Origin: Haloarcula marismortui ATCC 43049 | GTDB taxonomy: Archaea; Halobacteriota; Halobacteria; Halobacteriales; Haloarculaceae | Direction: 5' to 3' | Assembly (NCBI RefSeq): GCF_000011085.1 | Contig: NC_006395.1 | Span: 1-64,000 of the forward strand | Length of the DNA stretch: 64,000 bases | Shown here: positions 35,510 to 44,960 of the stretch, in pieces | Numbering within the stretch: position 1 is the first letter of the stretch | Layout: the number at the start of each line of letters is the position of its first letter | The notes under the pieces: generated by a model | The model's database searches: none | What the model was told of the DNA's origin: nothing | The model's input: only the letters and a program-made list of their open reading frames with translations | Translations under genes and position numbers: made by a program

Positions 35510-36163
35510 ATGACAGCTCAAGATATTCCACACTACGAGACGCGTAACGCTATCTGCGAGTACGGCCGGAGCCTGCTCGACGACGACCTGACAACCGGGA
35601 CTGGCGGGAACCTCAGCGCCCGGCTCGACGAGAACCACATCGCGATCAGCCCGTCGGGAATCCCCTATGGAGAGATCGAACCGGAAGACGTTCCGATCGT
35701 ACACACGGACGGCACTGTCGTCGAGGGCGACGTCGACCCGTCGACGGAGCTGCCGATGCATCTGGCCGTCTACCGCGAGCGACCGGCGGTCGGCGGCGTC
35801 GTCCACACCCACTCGCCGTACGCGACGACCTTCGCCTCGCTGGGCGAGCCGATACCGGCCTCGCATTACCTCCTCTCGTTTACCGGGACGGAGGTCCCCG
35901 TCGCCGAATACCGGACACACGCGACCGAAGAACTCGGCGAAGCGGCCGTCGACGCGCTGGGCGAGTCGTTCAACGCCACGCTGTTGCGCAACCACGGCGT
36001 CCTGACGGCCGACGAGTCGCTGGACGACGCCTACACGGTCGCGCTGATGGTCGAGTACTGCGCCCGCATCCACCATCAGGCCCGGGCCATCGGTGAACCG
36101 GAGATCCTCCCGGACGAAGAGATCGACCGGCTCGCCAATAAGCTCGACAGCTACGGACAGTGA
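35510..36163 (+). CDS. Class II aldolase/adducin family sugar-phosphate aldolase (L-fuculose-1-P aldolase type)
   Basis: It encodes 217 residues, the length of bacterial FucA. Zinc ligands are visible as His99 and His101 (VVHTHSPYATTFA) and His162 (LRNHGV). The catalytic Glu is Glu80 in PSTELPMH, and the phosphate-binding segment TGGNLSARL is at 31-39. It cleaves a ketose 1-phosphate to dihydroxyacetone phosphate and an aldehyde such as lactaldehyde or glycolaldehyde. It lies 57 bp after the importer ATPase gene and 32 bp before the kinase that would make its substrate. A ribulose-phosphate epimerase of the same fold is the alternative. Confidence 0.88.
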   Translation: MTAQDIPHYETRNAICEYGRSLLDDDLTTGTGGNLSARLDENHIAISPSGIPYGEIEPEDVPIVHTDGTVVEGDVDPSTELPMHLAVYRERPAVGGVVHTHSPYATTFASLGEPIPASHYLLSFTGTEVPVAEYRTHATEELGEAAVDALGESFNATLLRNHGVLTADESLDDAYTVALMVEYCARIHHQARAIGEPEILPDEEIDRLANKLDSYGQ

Positions 36164-36195
36164 CCATCCGTGCGAACCACACCTGAGAACATCCC

Positions 36196-37671
36196 ATGAA
36201 CCACGTCGCAATCGACATCGGCGCGAGCGGCGGGACAGTGTTCCTCGGCGAGGTGACGCAGTCGTCCTTCGCTGTGCGGGAGGTCCACCGGTCCGATAAC
36301 CGACCCGTCGAACGGAACGGCCGCTACGTCTGGGACGTCGACGCGCTTGTCGATCTCATCAATGACGGTCTCCGGGCTGCCGACGACCAGGCCGACCGCC
36401 TCGATACGGTCGGTATCGACACGTGGGGGCTTGACTTCGGGCTCCTTGCTGACGGCGAACTGCTCCGAGACCCGGTCTCTTACCGCGACCCCGAGTCGAC
36501 GGCCACGCGCGAGCAGGTTTTCGAGGCTGTCGGGAAGCGGCGGCTGTTCGACGCGACCGGCATCACGAACTGGAACACACCGAACACGCTGTGGCAACTC
36601 CACACTATCGCCGACCGCGAGCCCGAACTTCTCGAAGAAAGCGACGGCTTGCTCATGATGCCACAGCTCCTCTCGGCACGGATAGGGGGACAGCCGGCGG
36701 GCGACGTGACGATTGCCTCGACCACACAGATGGTCGATCCCGAGGCGCGGACGTGGGCCACCGACCTGCTCGACGAGCTGTCGGTTCCGATGGACCTGCT
36801 CCCGGATCTGTCCGAACCCGGTCAGCGCCTCGGTCCCGTCGACGACACCGTCATTTCGGGCCTGTCTTCGACGCCGGAGGTCGTGATGCCGGCGAGCCAC
36901 GACACGGCGGCGGCCGTCGCCGGCCTTCCGCTGGCCGAGGACGCCGCGTTTCTCAACACGGGGTCGTGGTTCATCCTCGGCGTCGAGCGAGACGAACCAG
37001 TACGGACAGACGCCGCCTTCGAGCACGCCGTCTCGAACGAACTCGGCGTCGACGGGACCGTTCGGCTCCTGAAGAACATCAACGGGTTCTTTCTGCTCGA
37101 AGAATGCCGCAAAGCGTGGCGCGATGCGGACGATCCAGCCGATTACGATACGTTACTGTCGGCAGCCGAAAAAGCCCCGGCGCGGACCGCACTCGTCGAT
37201 ACGGACGCCGACACCTTCGGCATCGACGAGCCGATGCCTGACCAGATTCGGGCCTACTGTCGACGAACGGGCCAGCCCATGCCGACGGGGCAGGGCGGTA
37301 TCGTCCGCTGTCTCCTCGACAGTCTGGCGGCGAAGACGGCGCTGGAACTCGACGCGCTCGCGGCAGTCGTCGAGGACCCACCGTCACGTATCGTTCTCGG
37401 CGGCGGCGGTGTCAGAAACGAGCTGTTCTGTCAGTTGCTGGCTGACGCTACCGACCGCCCAGTGTCGACTGGCCCAGTCGAGGCGACAGCTGTCGGCAAC
37501 GTCCTCACACAGGCTGTCGCGGCCGGGACAGTGCCGGACATCGAAACCGGGCGGCAGTTGGTCGAGTCGGCGTTCGAGACGACGACCTACGAACCACAGG
37601 CTGGTGGCGAGTGGGACGACGCCAAAGATCGGTTGGCTGCACTGACCGACGATTCGTTGTCCGGGGCCTGA
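36196..37671 (+). CDS. Rhamnulokinase-like FGGY carbohydrate kinase
   Basis: It encodes 491 residues. The first phosphate-binding loop is VAIDIGASGGTVFLG, followed by VGIDTWGLDFGLL, as in RhaB. SHDTAAAVAGLP carries the catalytic Asp, NTGSWFILGVE follows, and ADP is bound by ILGGGGVRNELFCQL. It phosphorylates O1 of a ketose such as L-rhamnulose or L-fuculose. Together with the class II aldolase it gives a complete lower pathway. No isomerase that would make the ketose from an aldose is in the window. Confidence 0.9.
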   Translation: MNHVAIDIGASGGTVFLGEVTQSSFAVREVHRSDNRPVERNGRYVWDVDALVDLINDGLRAADDQADRLDTVGIDTWGLDFGLLADGELLRDPVSYRDPESTATREQVFEAVGKRRLFDATGITNWNTPNTLWQLHTIADREPELLEESDGLLMMPQLLSARIGGQPAGDVTIASTTQMVDPEARTWATDLLDELSVPMDLLPDLSEPGQRLGPVDDTVISGLSSTPEVVMPASHDTAAAVAGLPLAEDAAFLNTGSWFILGVERDEPVRTDAAFEHAVSNELGVDGTVRLLKNINGFFLLEECRKAWRDADDPADYDTLLSAAEKAPARTALVDTDADTFGIDEPMPDQIRAYCRRTGQPMPTGQGGIVRCLLDSLAAKTALELDALAAVVEDPPSRIVLGGGGVRNELFCQLLADATDRPVSTGPVEATAVGNVLTQAVAAGTVPDIETGRQLVESAFETTTYEPQAGGEWDDAKDRLAALTDDSLSGA

Positions 37672-37676
37672 CGCTT

Positions 37677-38447
37677 TTACCGCGAGGTGTAGCCGCCGTC
37701 CATCACGACGGTCGACCCCGTCATGTACGACGAGGCGTCCGACGCGAGGTAGACGACGAGCTCTTTCAGCTCCTCTGGTCGACCGAGACGGCCCATCGGC
37801 GTGTTCTCCAGCCAGGTCTCCTCCATCTCCGGGTTCTCTTCGAGCACCTCGTCGACGAGTTCGGTCCGCATGTACCCGGGCGCAATAGCGTTGACGCGGA
37901 CGCCCTGATCGCCCCACTCGACCGCCAGCGACTGGGTCAGCATCCTGACGCCGGCTTTCGTCGTGTTGTAACTGGCCTGTTTCTGTGGGACGTTCACGTC
38001 GAACCCCGACATTGAGGAGATGTTGACGATGCGTCCCTCACCGCGGTTGAGCATCTGTTGACCGACGTGTTTGGCACAGAGAAAGACGCCGTCGAGGTTG
38101 ACCGACACGACCCGCCGCCAGGACTCGACGCTCGTCTCCTCCGCCGGGGAGTTCTCGACGATGCCGGCGTTATTGACCAAGACGTCAATTGGCCCCAAGC
38201 GGTCGGTCACATCCTCGACCATCGCCTCGACCGAGCCTTCGTCCGTCACGTCGACCTCCGTCGCGATGACGTCCGTCTCGCCGTCCAGTTCCGAGGCCGT
38301 CCGCTCCGCTTTCTCAACGTTCACGTCCGCGATAGCGACGTCGGCCCCCATATCGGTGAGACCGGTCGCCATCTGTTTGCCGAGCCCCTGCGCCGCACCG
38401 GTGACGATAGCTGTCTCTCCGTCGAGGGAGAAACTGTCAAGTACACT
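37677..38447 (-). CDS. Short-chain dehydrogenase/reductase (sugar or polyol dehydrogenase)
   Basis: The product is 256 residues from the Met of MSVLDSFSLDG. The coenzyme motif is TGAAQGLGKQM, and Asp at the end of strand 2 (VAIADVN) favours NAD+. NNAG, the catalytic Ser in NISSMSG and YNTTK (Tyr, Lys) are all present. It resembles polyol, gluconate and L-rhamnose/L-fucose dehydrogenases more than fatty-acid reductases. It lies on the opposite strand, converging with the kinase gene with a 5-bp gap and diverging from the dehydratase gene with 122 bp between starts. Confidence 0.88.
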   Translation of the reverse strand, partial: SVLDSFSLDGETAIVTGAAQGLGKQMATGLTDMGADVAIADVNVEKAERTASELDGETDVIATEVDVTDEGSVEAMVEDVTDRLGPIDVLVNNAGIVENSPAEETSVESWRRVVSVNLDGVFLCAKHVGQQMLNRGEGRIVNISSMSGFDVNVPQKQASYNTTKAGVRMLTQSLAVEWGDQGVRVNAIAPGYMRTELVDEVLEENPEMEETWLENTPMGRLGRPEELKELVVYLASDASSYMTGSTVVMDGGYTSR

Positions 38448-38569
38448 CATGCGTACGCTTGGTGCTCTGGTAGCCTCCAGCATAAATGTACGGCTATCTC
38501 TGCCACACCTTTCCGCGGCCGATATCGGCAGCCAGTCATTACAAGTACTCCCTCACAGATAACATAGCT

Positions 38570-39721
38570 ATGCAAATCACCGACTTCGAACTGTTCGCCG
38601 TGCCACCGCGGTGGTTGCTTCTAAAACTGGAGACTGACGAGGGGATCGTCGGCTGGGGTGAGCCCATCGTTCAAGGCCGGTTGGAGACGGTCCGTGCCGC
38701 TGTTACCGAGCTTATCGAGGCGTATCTCCTCGGGGCCGACCCGCTCCGAACCGAGTATCATTGGCGGAAGCTCTATCAGAGCGGCTACTTCCGCGGCGGC
38801 CCGATACTCATGAGCGCGCTTGCGGGTATCGACCACGCGCTCTGGGACATCAAGGGGCGACACTACGGTGCCCCGGTGCACGAACTACTCGGCGGGCACG
38901 TCCGCGATAAGCTACTCGTGTACCAGTGGCTCGGTGGCGACGACCCCGAGGATGTGGCTGTCGCCGCAAGAGAGGACCGGGAACGCGGCTACAGAGCGTT
39001 CAAGTTCAATTTCGCCCGGGAGTTTCGGCCGATTGAGACGCCGAATGCTGTCGATCATGCGGTTGAACGGGTGGCCGCAATCCGTGACGCCGTCGGTGAC
39101 GACGCCCTCGTCGGCGTCGACTTCCACGGCCGCGTCTCGAAACCGATGGCCGCAGATCTCGTCGAGCGACTCGAACAGTTCGATCTGACGTTCATCGATC
39201 AGCCACTGCTCCCCGAACACGACGACTCGTTTGCCAGTATCGCCGAGCGGACGACTGTTCCGATAGCGACTGGCGAACGGTTCTATTCCCGCTATGACTT
39301 CAAGCGCCTCCTCGTCGACGACGGGGTGTCGATACTCCAACCCGACGTGACCCACGTCGGTGGCATCAGCGAGATGCGCAAGGTCGCATCGATGGCGGAA
39401 GCGTTCGACGTGGCCGTCGTTCCGCACTGCCCGCTCGGCCCTGTCGCGTTCGCAGCGAGCCTGCAGGTCGGGTTTTGCGCCCAGAATGTCGTGTTGCACG
39501 AACAGGACCTCGATCTACACGACCCGGCGACGAGCCAGCGACTCAAGGTCCTAGAGGACCCGGAGACGTTCCAGTTCGAAGACGGCTACGTCAAACGGCC
39601 GACCGGCCCCGGACTCGGTATCGAGATCGACGAGGCTCTCATCCGTGAACTGGCACAGACGGAGGTCAATTGGTACAACCCGGTCTGGCACCACGAGGAC
39701 GGAAGCGTCGCGGAGTGGTAA
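38570..39721 (+). CDS. Galactonate-dehydratase-like enolase superfamily enzyme
   Basis: The product is 383 residues from the Met of MQITDFELF, almost the same length as E. coli DgoD and similar throughout (PPRWLLLKLETDEGIVGWGEP, RGGPILMSALAGIDHALWDIKG, HEDGSVAEW at the end). Catalytic positions offset by one from DgoD: Asp184, His186 (DFHGRV), Glu236 (GER), His286 (PHCPLG) and Glu311. The second metal ligand, Glu209 in DgoD, is Asp210 here (FIDQP). It should dehydrate an aldonate to a 2-keto-3-deoxy sugar acid; D-galactonate is the best guess, but the Asp and the deoxy-sugar neighbours leave fuconate or rhamnonate open. Confidence 0.88.
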   Translation: MQITDFELFAVPPRWLLLKLETDEGIVGWGEPIVQGRLETVRAAVTELIEAYLLGADPLRTEYHWRKLYQSGYFRGGPILMSALAGIDHALWDIKGRHYGAPVHELLGGHVRDKLLVYQWLGGDDPEDVAVAAREDRERGYRAFKFNFAREFRPIETPNAVDHAVERVAAIRDAVGDDALVGVDFHGRVSKPMAADLVERLEQFDLTFIDQPLLPEHDDSFASIAERTTVPIATGERFYSRYDFKRLLVDDGVSILQPDVTHVGGISEMRKVASMAEAFDVAVVPHCPLGPVAFAASLQVGFCAQNVVLHEQDLDLHDPATSQRLKVLEDPETFQFEDGYVKRPTGPGLGIEIDEALIRELAQTEVNWYNPVWHHEDGSVAEW

Positions 39722-39788
39722 CTGGACACGGTACGAATGGGGCGACCCACCCTGTGTATTTTTATGGCTCTGTTCCGTGCCACCAAGT

Positions 39789-40820
39789 ATGCGAACTGCT
39801 GTACTGGTAGAACCAACTGAGTTCGAGCTGGAGGACCGTCCCAGACCGTCGCCCGGCCCCGATGAGGTACTTGTAGCCGTGCGAGACGTGGGTATCTGTG
39901 GCTCCGACGTCCACTACTACGAACACGGTCGTATCGGGGACTACGTCGTGGAAGACCCGCTCGTCCTCGGGCACGAGAGCGCCGGTAAGGTCGTCGAAGT
40001 CGGCGAGAACGTTACTGATCACGAACCGGGGGACCGCGTCGCGCTCGAACCCGGCGTTCCGTGCCGTCGCTGTGCCCACTGCAAGCGCGGCGACTACCAC
40101 CTCTGTGAATCAGTTCGGTTCATGGCGACGCCGCCACACGACGGCGCGTTCACAGAGTACGTCTCGTGGCCGGCCGATTTCGCCTACACGCTTCCGGAGT
40201 CCGTCTCTACAGCTGAAGGGGCACTGTGTGAACCGCTTTCGGTCGGAATCCACGCCTGCCGCCGCGGTAGCGTCGGAACCGGAGATACAGTGCTGATAAC
40301 CGGAGCGGGACCTATCGGGCTGATGGTGCTTGAGGCCGCGCGCGCCGCAGGCGCGACGGACATAATACTGACCGACGTTGTCAAGGAAAAACTAGAGTTC
40401 GCCGAAAAGCGGGGAGCAGACCTGACAGTCGACGTTACCGAGACGGATCTCGATACGGCAGTCGCCGAGTACACGGACGGCGTCGGTGCTGATGTGGTCG
40501 TCGAAGCCTCCGGTGCGGAGCCGTCGATCAAGTCGACAATCGACGTGGTCCGTCGGGGCGGCACGGTCGTTCTGGTGGGTCTGGCCAGCGAAGCGGAGGT
40601 CCCATTCGACGTGCTGGAACTCATCGACAACGAGGTCGACGTCCACGGCTCCTTCCGGTACAAGAACACCTACGACGCGGCTGTCGACCTGTTGGCCGAC
40701 GGCGAAGTCGACGTCGAGGGCATAATCGACTTCGAATCCGAACTTGAAGACATCGACGACGCGTTCCGCCGATCCATGGAGCCGACTGTGGTCAAGGGCA
40801 TGATATCACTTGATTCGTAA
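39789..40820 (+). CDS. Sorbitol/xylitol dehydrogenase-like zinc alcohol dehydrogenase
   Basis: The product is 343 residues from the ATG at 39789. It contains VGICGSDVHYYEHGRIG, a hallmark of sorbitol dehydrogenases, with catalytic Cys, then His-Glu in LGHESAG and Glu in CEPLSVG; the structural-zinc cysteines are in PCRRCAHCKRGDYHLC. The NAD site is VLITGAGPIGLMVL. It oxidises a polyol C2 hydroxyl to a ketose, or reverses this. It follows the dehydratase by 67 bp in the same direction and could supply ketose to the kinase and aldolase encoded upstream. Confidence 0.92.
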   Translation: MRTAVLVEPTEFELEDRPRPSPGPDEVLVAVRDVGICGSDVHYYEHGRIGDYVVEDPLVLGHESAGKVVEVGENVTDHEPGDRVALEPGVPCRRCAHCKRGDYHLCESVRFMATPPHDGAFTEYVSWPADFAYTLPESVSTAEGALCEPLSVGIHACRRGSVGTGDTVLITGAGPIGLMVLEAARAAGATDIILTDVVKEKLEFAEKRGADLTVDVTETDLDTAVAEYTDGVGADVVVEASGAEPSIKSTIDVVRRGGTVVLVGLASEAEVPFDVLELIDNEVDVHGSFRYKNTYDAAVDLLADGEVDVEGIIDFESELEDIDDAFRRSMEPTVVKGMISLDS

Positions 40821-41250
40821 CCGGCACTGCATTGGGAAGGTTGTTCCCAAAGAAGCGTGATATAATAGCTATACAGATATTACTGAGCATTGGAAGGAAT
40901 TTCAGCAGGTTCGTTGTACGCACGACCCCGCGACGCGACTCTGAAACAATCATTGAGGCGGTGTATTATCTGAATTGACGGCTTGATATCGCTAAAAGCC
41001 CACTGATTTGGGATTCCAGAGGGTTTCGGAAGGTACCCGAGAGATAACTCTCCGACTTTCACACTGCCCAGAGATAGCCAGTAGAGCGAAGTAAGGTATT
41101 CTATTTGAGAGAGGCTTTCGCAGAACAGTTGGTTTCCTAGATTTTAGTTATACCCTGGCGGGACGTTCCATCACAGTGGTGTGCCCGAGTGAGATAGCCA
41201 CGCACTGTGAGTAGCCGAACGGTTAAACCTCGCCACCGTTGTGGGCGGAT
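40821..41250. other. 430-bp gap, no gene supported
   Basis: The stretch is AT-richer than its neighbours. A 60-codon minus-strand frame (40880-41062) has no recognisable similarity and atypical composition. The promoter of the following flavin-dependent gene must lie near the 3' end. Confidence 0.4.
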
Positions 41251-42279
41251 ATGGACCTCTCAATCGTTGACCTCTCTCCGGTCCCGAATGACGGAACTGC
41301 GACTGACGCGTATGCGAACACCGTCGACGCAGCCCAGCAGGCCGAACGCCTCGGCTATTCCCGGTTCTGGGTGGCGGAACACCACGGGATGGGGGATAAG
41401 CTCGCAGGAACAACACCCGAGGTACTGCTCGGCAGCCTCGCCGCCGAAACCGACTCAATCCGCCTCGGATCGGGAGCGGTCCTGCTCAATCACTACAGTC
41501 CGTTCAAGGTCGCAGAACTGTTCGGTTCGCTCGACGCGCTCGCGCCGGGACGCATCGACGCGGGGCTTGGGCGGGCCAACGGCTCTCCGGCCGTCGACCG
41601 GGCACTCGGGACGAACCGACGTGTCCGGAACCCCGACGAAGACCACGCCGAAAAAATCGAAGCCGTCGTTTCGCACCTCTACGACGGCTACCCGGATGGA
41701 CACGCGTACAGTGATCTTGAAATCCCCCGGTCAGGTGGGGAGCCACCAGTCCCGTGGGTTCTCGGGTCAAGTCCGTCGAGCGCCGCGCTGGCCGGCGAGC
41801 TTGGTCTGCGCTACTGTTTCGCCGCGTTCATCCGACCGGGGTTAGCCACCCGTTCCTTCGAGGAATACCGAACCCACTTCGAACCCTCGCAGTTGGCCGG
41901 CGGCGTCGACGAGCCACAGGGAATGGTCGCGGTAAACGCGGTCTGTGCCGAAACCGACGAGGAAGCGGCGCGGCTCCGCGCCGTGGCGGAAGCGTCATTC
42001 AAGCGGATGGAACGCGGGGTTGTCGGCACGACACCATCTGTCGAGGAAGCAATCGACGAGCTCGGGGCTGTGCCCGAACCGACGCCTGCCACGCTGGATG
42101 CCGGTGAGTGGCCGCGGGCGATTTCCGGCAGTCCAGAGACACTCAGCGACATACTCGAACAACTGTCTGACCGTGTTGGCGTCGATGAGGTGATGATTCA
42201 GCACGTCGTCGGCAACCACGCTGACGCACTCCGCTCCCACGAGTTGCTCGCAGATGGTGTCGGCCTCACACCACGCTAA
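41251..42279 (+). CDS. LLM-class (luciferase-like) flavin-dependent oxidoreductase
   Basis: The product is 342 residues from the Met of MDLSIVDLSPV. The family signature near the N-terminus is ERLGYSRFWVAEHHGM, followed by LGSGAVLLNHYSPFKVAELFGSLDALAPGRID and LGRANGSPAVDRAL. These TIM-barrel enzymes use FMN or F420. This one belongs to the group with DLSPVP and AEHHG motifs (E. coli YhbW-like). Substrate unknown. It stands alone on its strand. Confidence 0.9.
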   Translation: MDLSIVDLSPVPNDGTATDAYANTVDAAQQAERLGYSRFWVAEHHGMGDKLAGTTPEVLLGSLAAETDSIRLGSGAVLLNHYSPFKVAELFGSLDALAPGRIDAGLGRANGSPAVDRALGTNRRVRNPDEDHAEKIEAVVSHLYDGYPDGHAYSDLEIPRSGGEPPVPWVLGSSPSSAALAGELGLRYCFAAFIRPGLATRSFEEYRTHFEPSQLAGGVDEPQGMVAVNAVCAETDEEAARLRAVAEASFKRMERGVVGTTPSVEEAIDELGAVPEPTPATLDAGEWPRAISGSPETLSDILEQLSDRVGVDEVMIQHVVGNHADALRSHELLADGVGLTPR

Positions 42280-42554
42280 CCACTTCTATTGGAGTGGAAC
42301 GGGAACAGGTCACTGTGTTATCATCCCGTACATCTACTTTGTACCAGTAAAACGCCACTCAAAAGCCCGATTTGGGTTTTCTATACGTTAGTTACCGAGT
42401 TCGAGTGTATACGCACCCAATTTGAGAATAGTCGGTGGTATAATCCCCGTTCAAAGCGAGTTATAGGTTGAAATTTTATTATATAGATATAAAATCCGCT
42501 TTCGAAGGACTAACTGGCTCCAAACGGGTTCAGATACAGCCTGTTCCGACCGAC

Positions 42555-44960
42555 TCAGTCGTCTGCGACTGCAGTGGCGGTCGGTTCTGCTGGGTCAGCT
42601 TCGGACACCTCAGACACGGTCGACCACTCCAGATCGCGCTCGTACTCGAAGGCATGGTGGTCCTGCGTGGGGTCGACAACGGTCAGCGAGAGCCAGTTGT
42701 TGTCGAGCAAGGTCGCCAGTTCCGCGTGGTCAGCGAGTACGTCGGTGACACGGTCGACCGGAGCGTGAATAACCGTCGAGAGGCGGAGCGGCTGATGGTG
42801 CGGGTCGTCGTCGGCCGCCATGAGCGACTGTAGCGGGAGGCCGGTCATCAGGTCGCCGCCGTTGCCCTGGTAGACGCCGACGTTGCCGACAGGGTTGTGA
42901 GTCACCTTCGACCCGCTCCCGTAGACGGCGTTATCGACTGTCGAGAAGTAGTACTGGGTGTTGATCCACTGCGTGACGACCATCGGCCCGGTGAGTATCG
43001 CCTCCAGCGCCTCGCCGTCAGGGTCGGTCGACCAATCGTAGGAGTGGAGGAAGGCGCGGCCGTCAAGGTCGACATCGCTCGTCAGTTCGCGGGGGCCGAT
43101 AACGAAGCCGGCGTTGCCAGCCAGGCCCCACTCGGGGCGGGTCTCTGCCCAGTCGGCGGCGCGGCGTTGCGTTTCGCTGACCCCCGACGATGCATCGCTC
43201 CCCATTGATTCGGCACGCTCTGCAGCCGCGTTCTCGCGGGCGGTGGCGAGGTTGGCGCGCAACTGCTTGAGGTCGTCGGCGTGGCTCTCAGGCACCTCGC
43301 TGTCGTACAGCTCTACTTCGTCGGTCGTCGTGTTGTGTTCGCCGGCCATGAAGACGGTATCTTCAGGGATTTCGAAGCCGCGGTCACGAAGCGCAGACTG
43401 GACTTCGGTGTCGTTGCAAATCGTCGCCAGCACGCGGGCGTTCGGGCCGCCGGGGTTGCCGGCGCAGGCACCACAGTCCAGACTCGAATCGTAGGGGTTG
43501 TTCGTCGTCTCACTGGCGTGCCCGGTGAAGACGACGAGGCGACTGAACGCCTCCCAGCCCATCAGGTCGAACGCGGTGGCGGCGTACTCGACTTTCTCGT
43601 CGGTGGTCAGCCCCACTGGCAGATCTCCGGTGTAGGTGTGCTGGTGATGGACGAGCGGGTCACAGAACTCGTGGTCGTCGGGCACCGAGCGCCCAGCCGC
43701 GTCAAACAGGTCCTGCACGCGCCCGGGGACAAGCGTGCGGGCCGCGAGCGCGAGGCCGTACCCGCTCCCAGCAGTTTCGACGAAGCCGTAGGCCGTAGCG
43801 GCGTTGGCCTCTAGCGTCTCGATGATTTCGTCGGCGGTGTCACGGATGCCCGACCAGCGGTCGTGGCTCTCCTGCGTGTCGTCGTCGATCGGCACGTCGG
43901 TGACGTGGTGCTGTGGATCGAGAATCGGGGGGCAGGCGTCGACCGACACATCGGTGTCGTAGCCCTGATACTCCATTGGAATGCCGAAGAAGCCGGCGTA
44001 CCCGTGGGTCTCGTAGTCGCCCGTGGCCTCGATGTGGCGGCGGATGATCTCAGAGCGGGTGTCAATACAGAAGACCATCTGTGCGTCCGGGCGGCCCGAA
44101 CTGTCGCTGTCAGCCAGCGACTGGCTCTCCGCGGCAACGGTCTCGACGAGGTCGCCGCGGTAGCTCGCTTCCCAGGCACGCAGGAACGCCCCGGCGAGTT
44201 CGGCAGCCGGGTCCGGGTCGATGCTGTCGTTCGAGGGAGCGAGGGCAGCACCGACGGCGTCTAGCAGGGCCAGACGCGCCGCGAGGTATCCAACCAGTGA
44301 AATCGGGTACGTCGACTGCCACGCGCCCTCGTCGTCGGCACGCTGCTTGATGAGTCCCGTCCAGCCAGGGAGAGCGGCCAGTTGCTCCTCGAAGATGGGC
44401 ACCCACTGATTCTCCGGGTGGGATGCAAGTACGGTCTCGATAGTTTCAATGGGCGATTCAGGCAGCTCAGCGATAATTCCTGCATCCGGGATTTCGCTGT
44501 CGTGCTCGGCAACCCCACGGAATGCAGCGTAGAACCCCGCTTCGCGGTTCGGCATCGACCAGTGGGCGCTCCCCTCATCGAGGAATGCTGACAGCCATTT
44601 CGTCAGGACCTGATCGACGTGGTCGGTTGCGGTGTCGGAGTCACTGTCCGCGGCATCGGTCGCTTCGGCCATTCGGTCGAGCAATATCTCGGGTTCCTTC
44701 TCGTACCCGGCCTCGGAGAGTTCCGCGTCGAGAATCTCCGGGTCTATCTGGCCGCGCTGCAGCGCTGCACGGAACGTCCTCGTGCTGGGGTAGCCACGGC
44801 CGCCCAACAGGTCGGCTGCCTGTGTGACCGCCTCGCTGAACGGCTGGTCCTCGAACCCCGCGAGGGGGTTTGCCGTCACGAACGAGTGGATAGGCCAGAG
44901 GGAGCCGACGGTGGTCGCAGCGGTGTCGATACTGTCGTGGATGGTGGGTTCAGTACTCAT
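42555..44960 (-). CDS. dabA: DabA-type inorganic carbon accumulation subunit (DUF2309, beta-carbonic-anhydrase-like)
   Basis: It encodes 801 residues. It carries the DUF2309 motifs MVFCIDTRSE and VVFTGHASETTNNPY...LDCGACAG. The zinc and catalytic residues of Halothiobacillus DabA2 (Cys351, Asp353, His524, Cys539) correspond to Cys298, Asp300, His481 and Cys496 with identical spacings (2 and 15). NPLAGFEDQPF near residue 31 is also typical. It hydrates CO2 on the cytoplasmic side, driven by cation flow through its partner. It overlaps the DabB gene by 11 bases and is translated after it. In a haloarchaeon without a Calvin cycle in view, its likely task is bicarbonate for carboxylases. Confidence 0.93.
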   Translation of the reverse strand: MSTEPTIHDSIDTAATTVGSLWPIHSFVTANPLAGFEDQPFSEAVTQAADLLGGRGYPSTRTFRAALQRGQIDPEILDAELSEAGYEKEPEILLDRMAEATDAADSDSDTATDHVDQVLTKWLSAFLDEGSAHWSMPNREAGFYAAFRGVAEHDSEIPDAGIIAELPESPIETIETVLASHPENQWVPIFEEQLAALPGWTGLIKQRADDEGAWQSTYPISLVGYLAARLALLDAVGAALAPSNDSIDPDPAAELAGAFLRAWEASYRGDLVETVAAESQSLADSDSSGRPDAQMVFCIDTRSEIIRRHIEATGDYETHGYAGFFGIPMEYQGYDTDVSVDACPPILDPQHHVTDVPIDDDTQESHDRWSGIRDTADEIIETLEANAATAYGFVETAGSGYGLALAARTLVPGRVQDLFDAAGRSVPDDHEFCDPLVHHQHTYTGDLPVGLTTDEKVEYAATAFDLMGWEAFSRLVVFTGHASETTNNPYDSSLDCGACAGNPGGPNARVLATICNDTEVQSALRDRGFEIPEDTVFMAGEHNTTTDEVELYDSEVPESHADDLKQLRANLATARENAAAERAESMGSDASSGVSETQRRAADWAETRPEWGLAGNAGFVIGPRELTSDVDLDGRAFLHSYDWSTDPDGEALEAILTGPMVVTQWINTQYYFSTVDNAVYGSGSKVTHNPVGNVGVYQGNGGDLMTGLPLQSLMAADDDPHHQPLRLSTVIHAPVDRVTDVLADHAELATLLDNNWLSLTVVDPTQDHHAFEYERDLEWSTVSEVSEADPAEPTATAVADD

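Noticed and set aside
35255-37026. Two long minus-strand frames (318 and 291 codons)
   Set aside because: They mirror the ATPase, aldolase and kinase genes, whose active-site motifs are intact.
40880-41062. 60-codon minus-strand frame
   Set aside because: Unusual composition for a haloarchaeal protein and no similarity I recognise.
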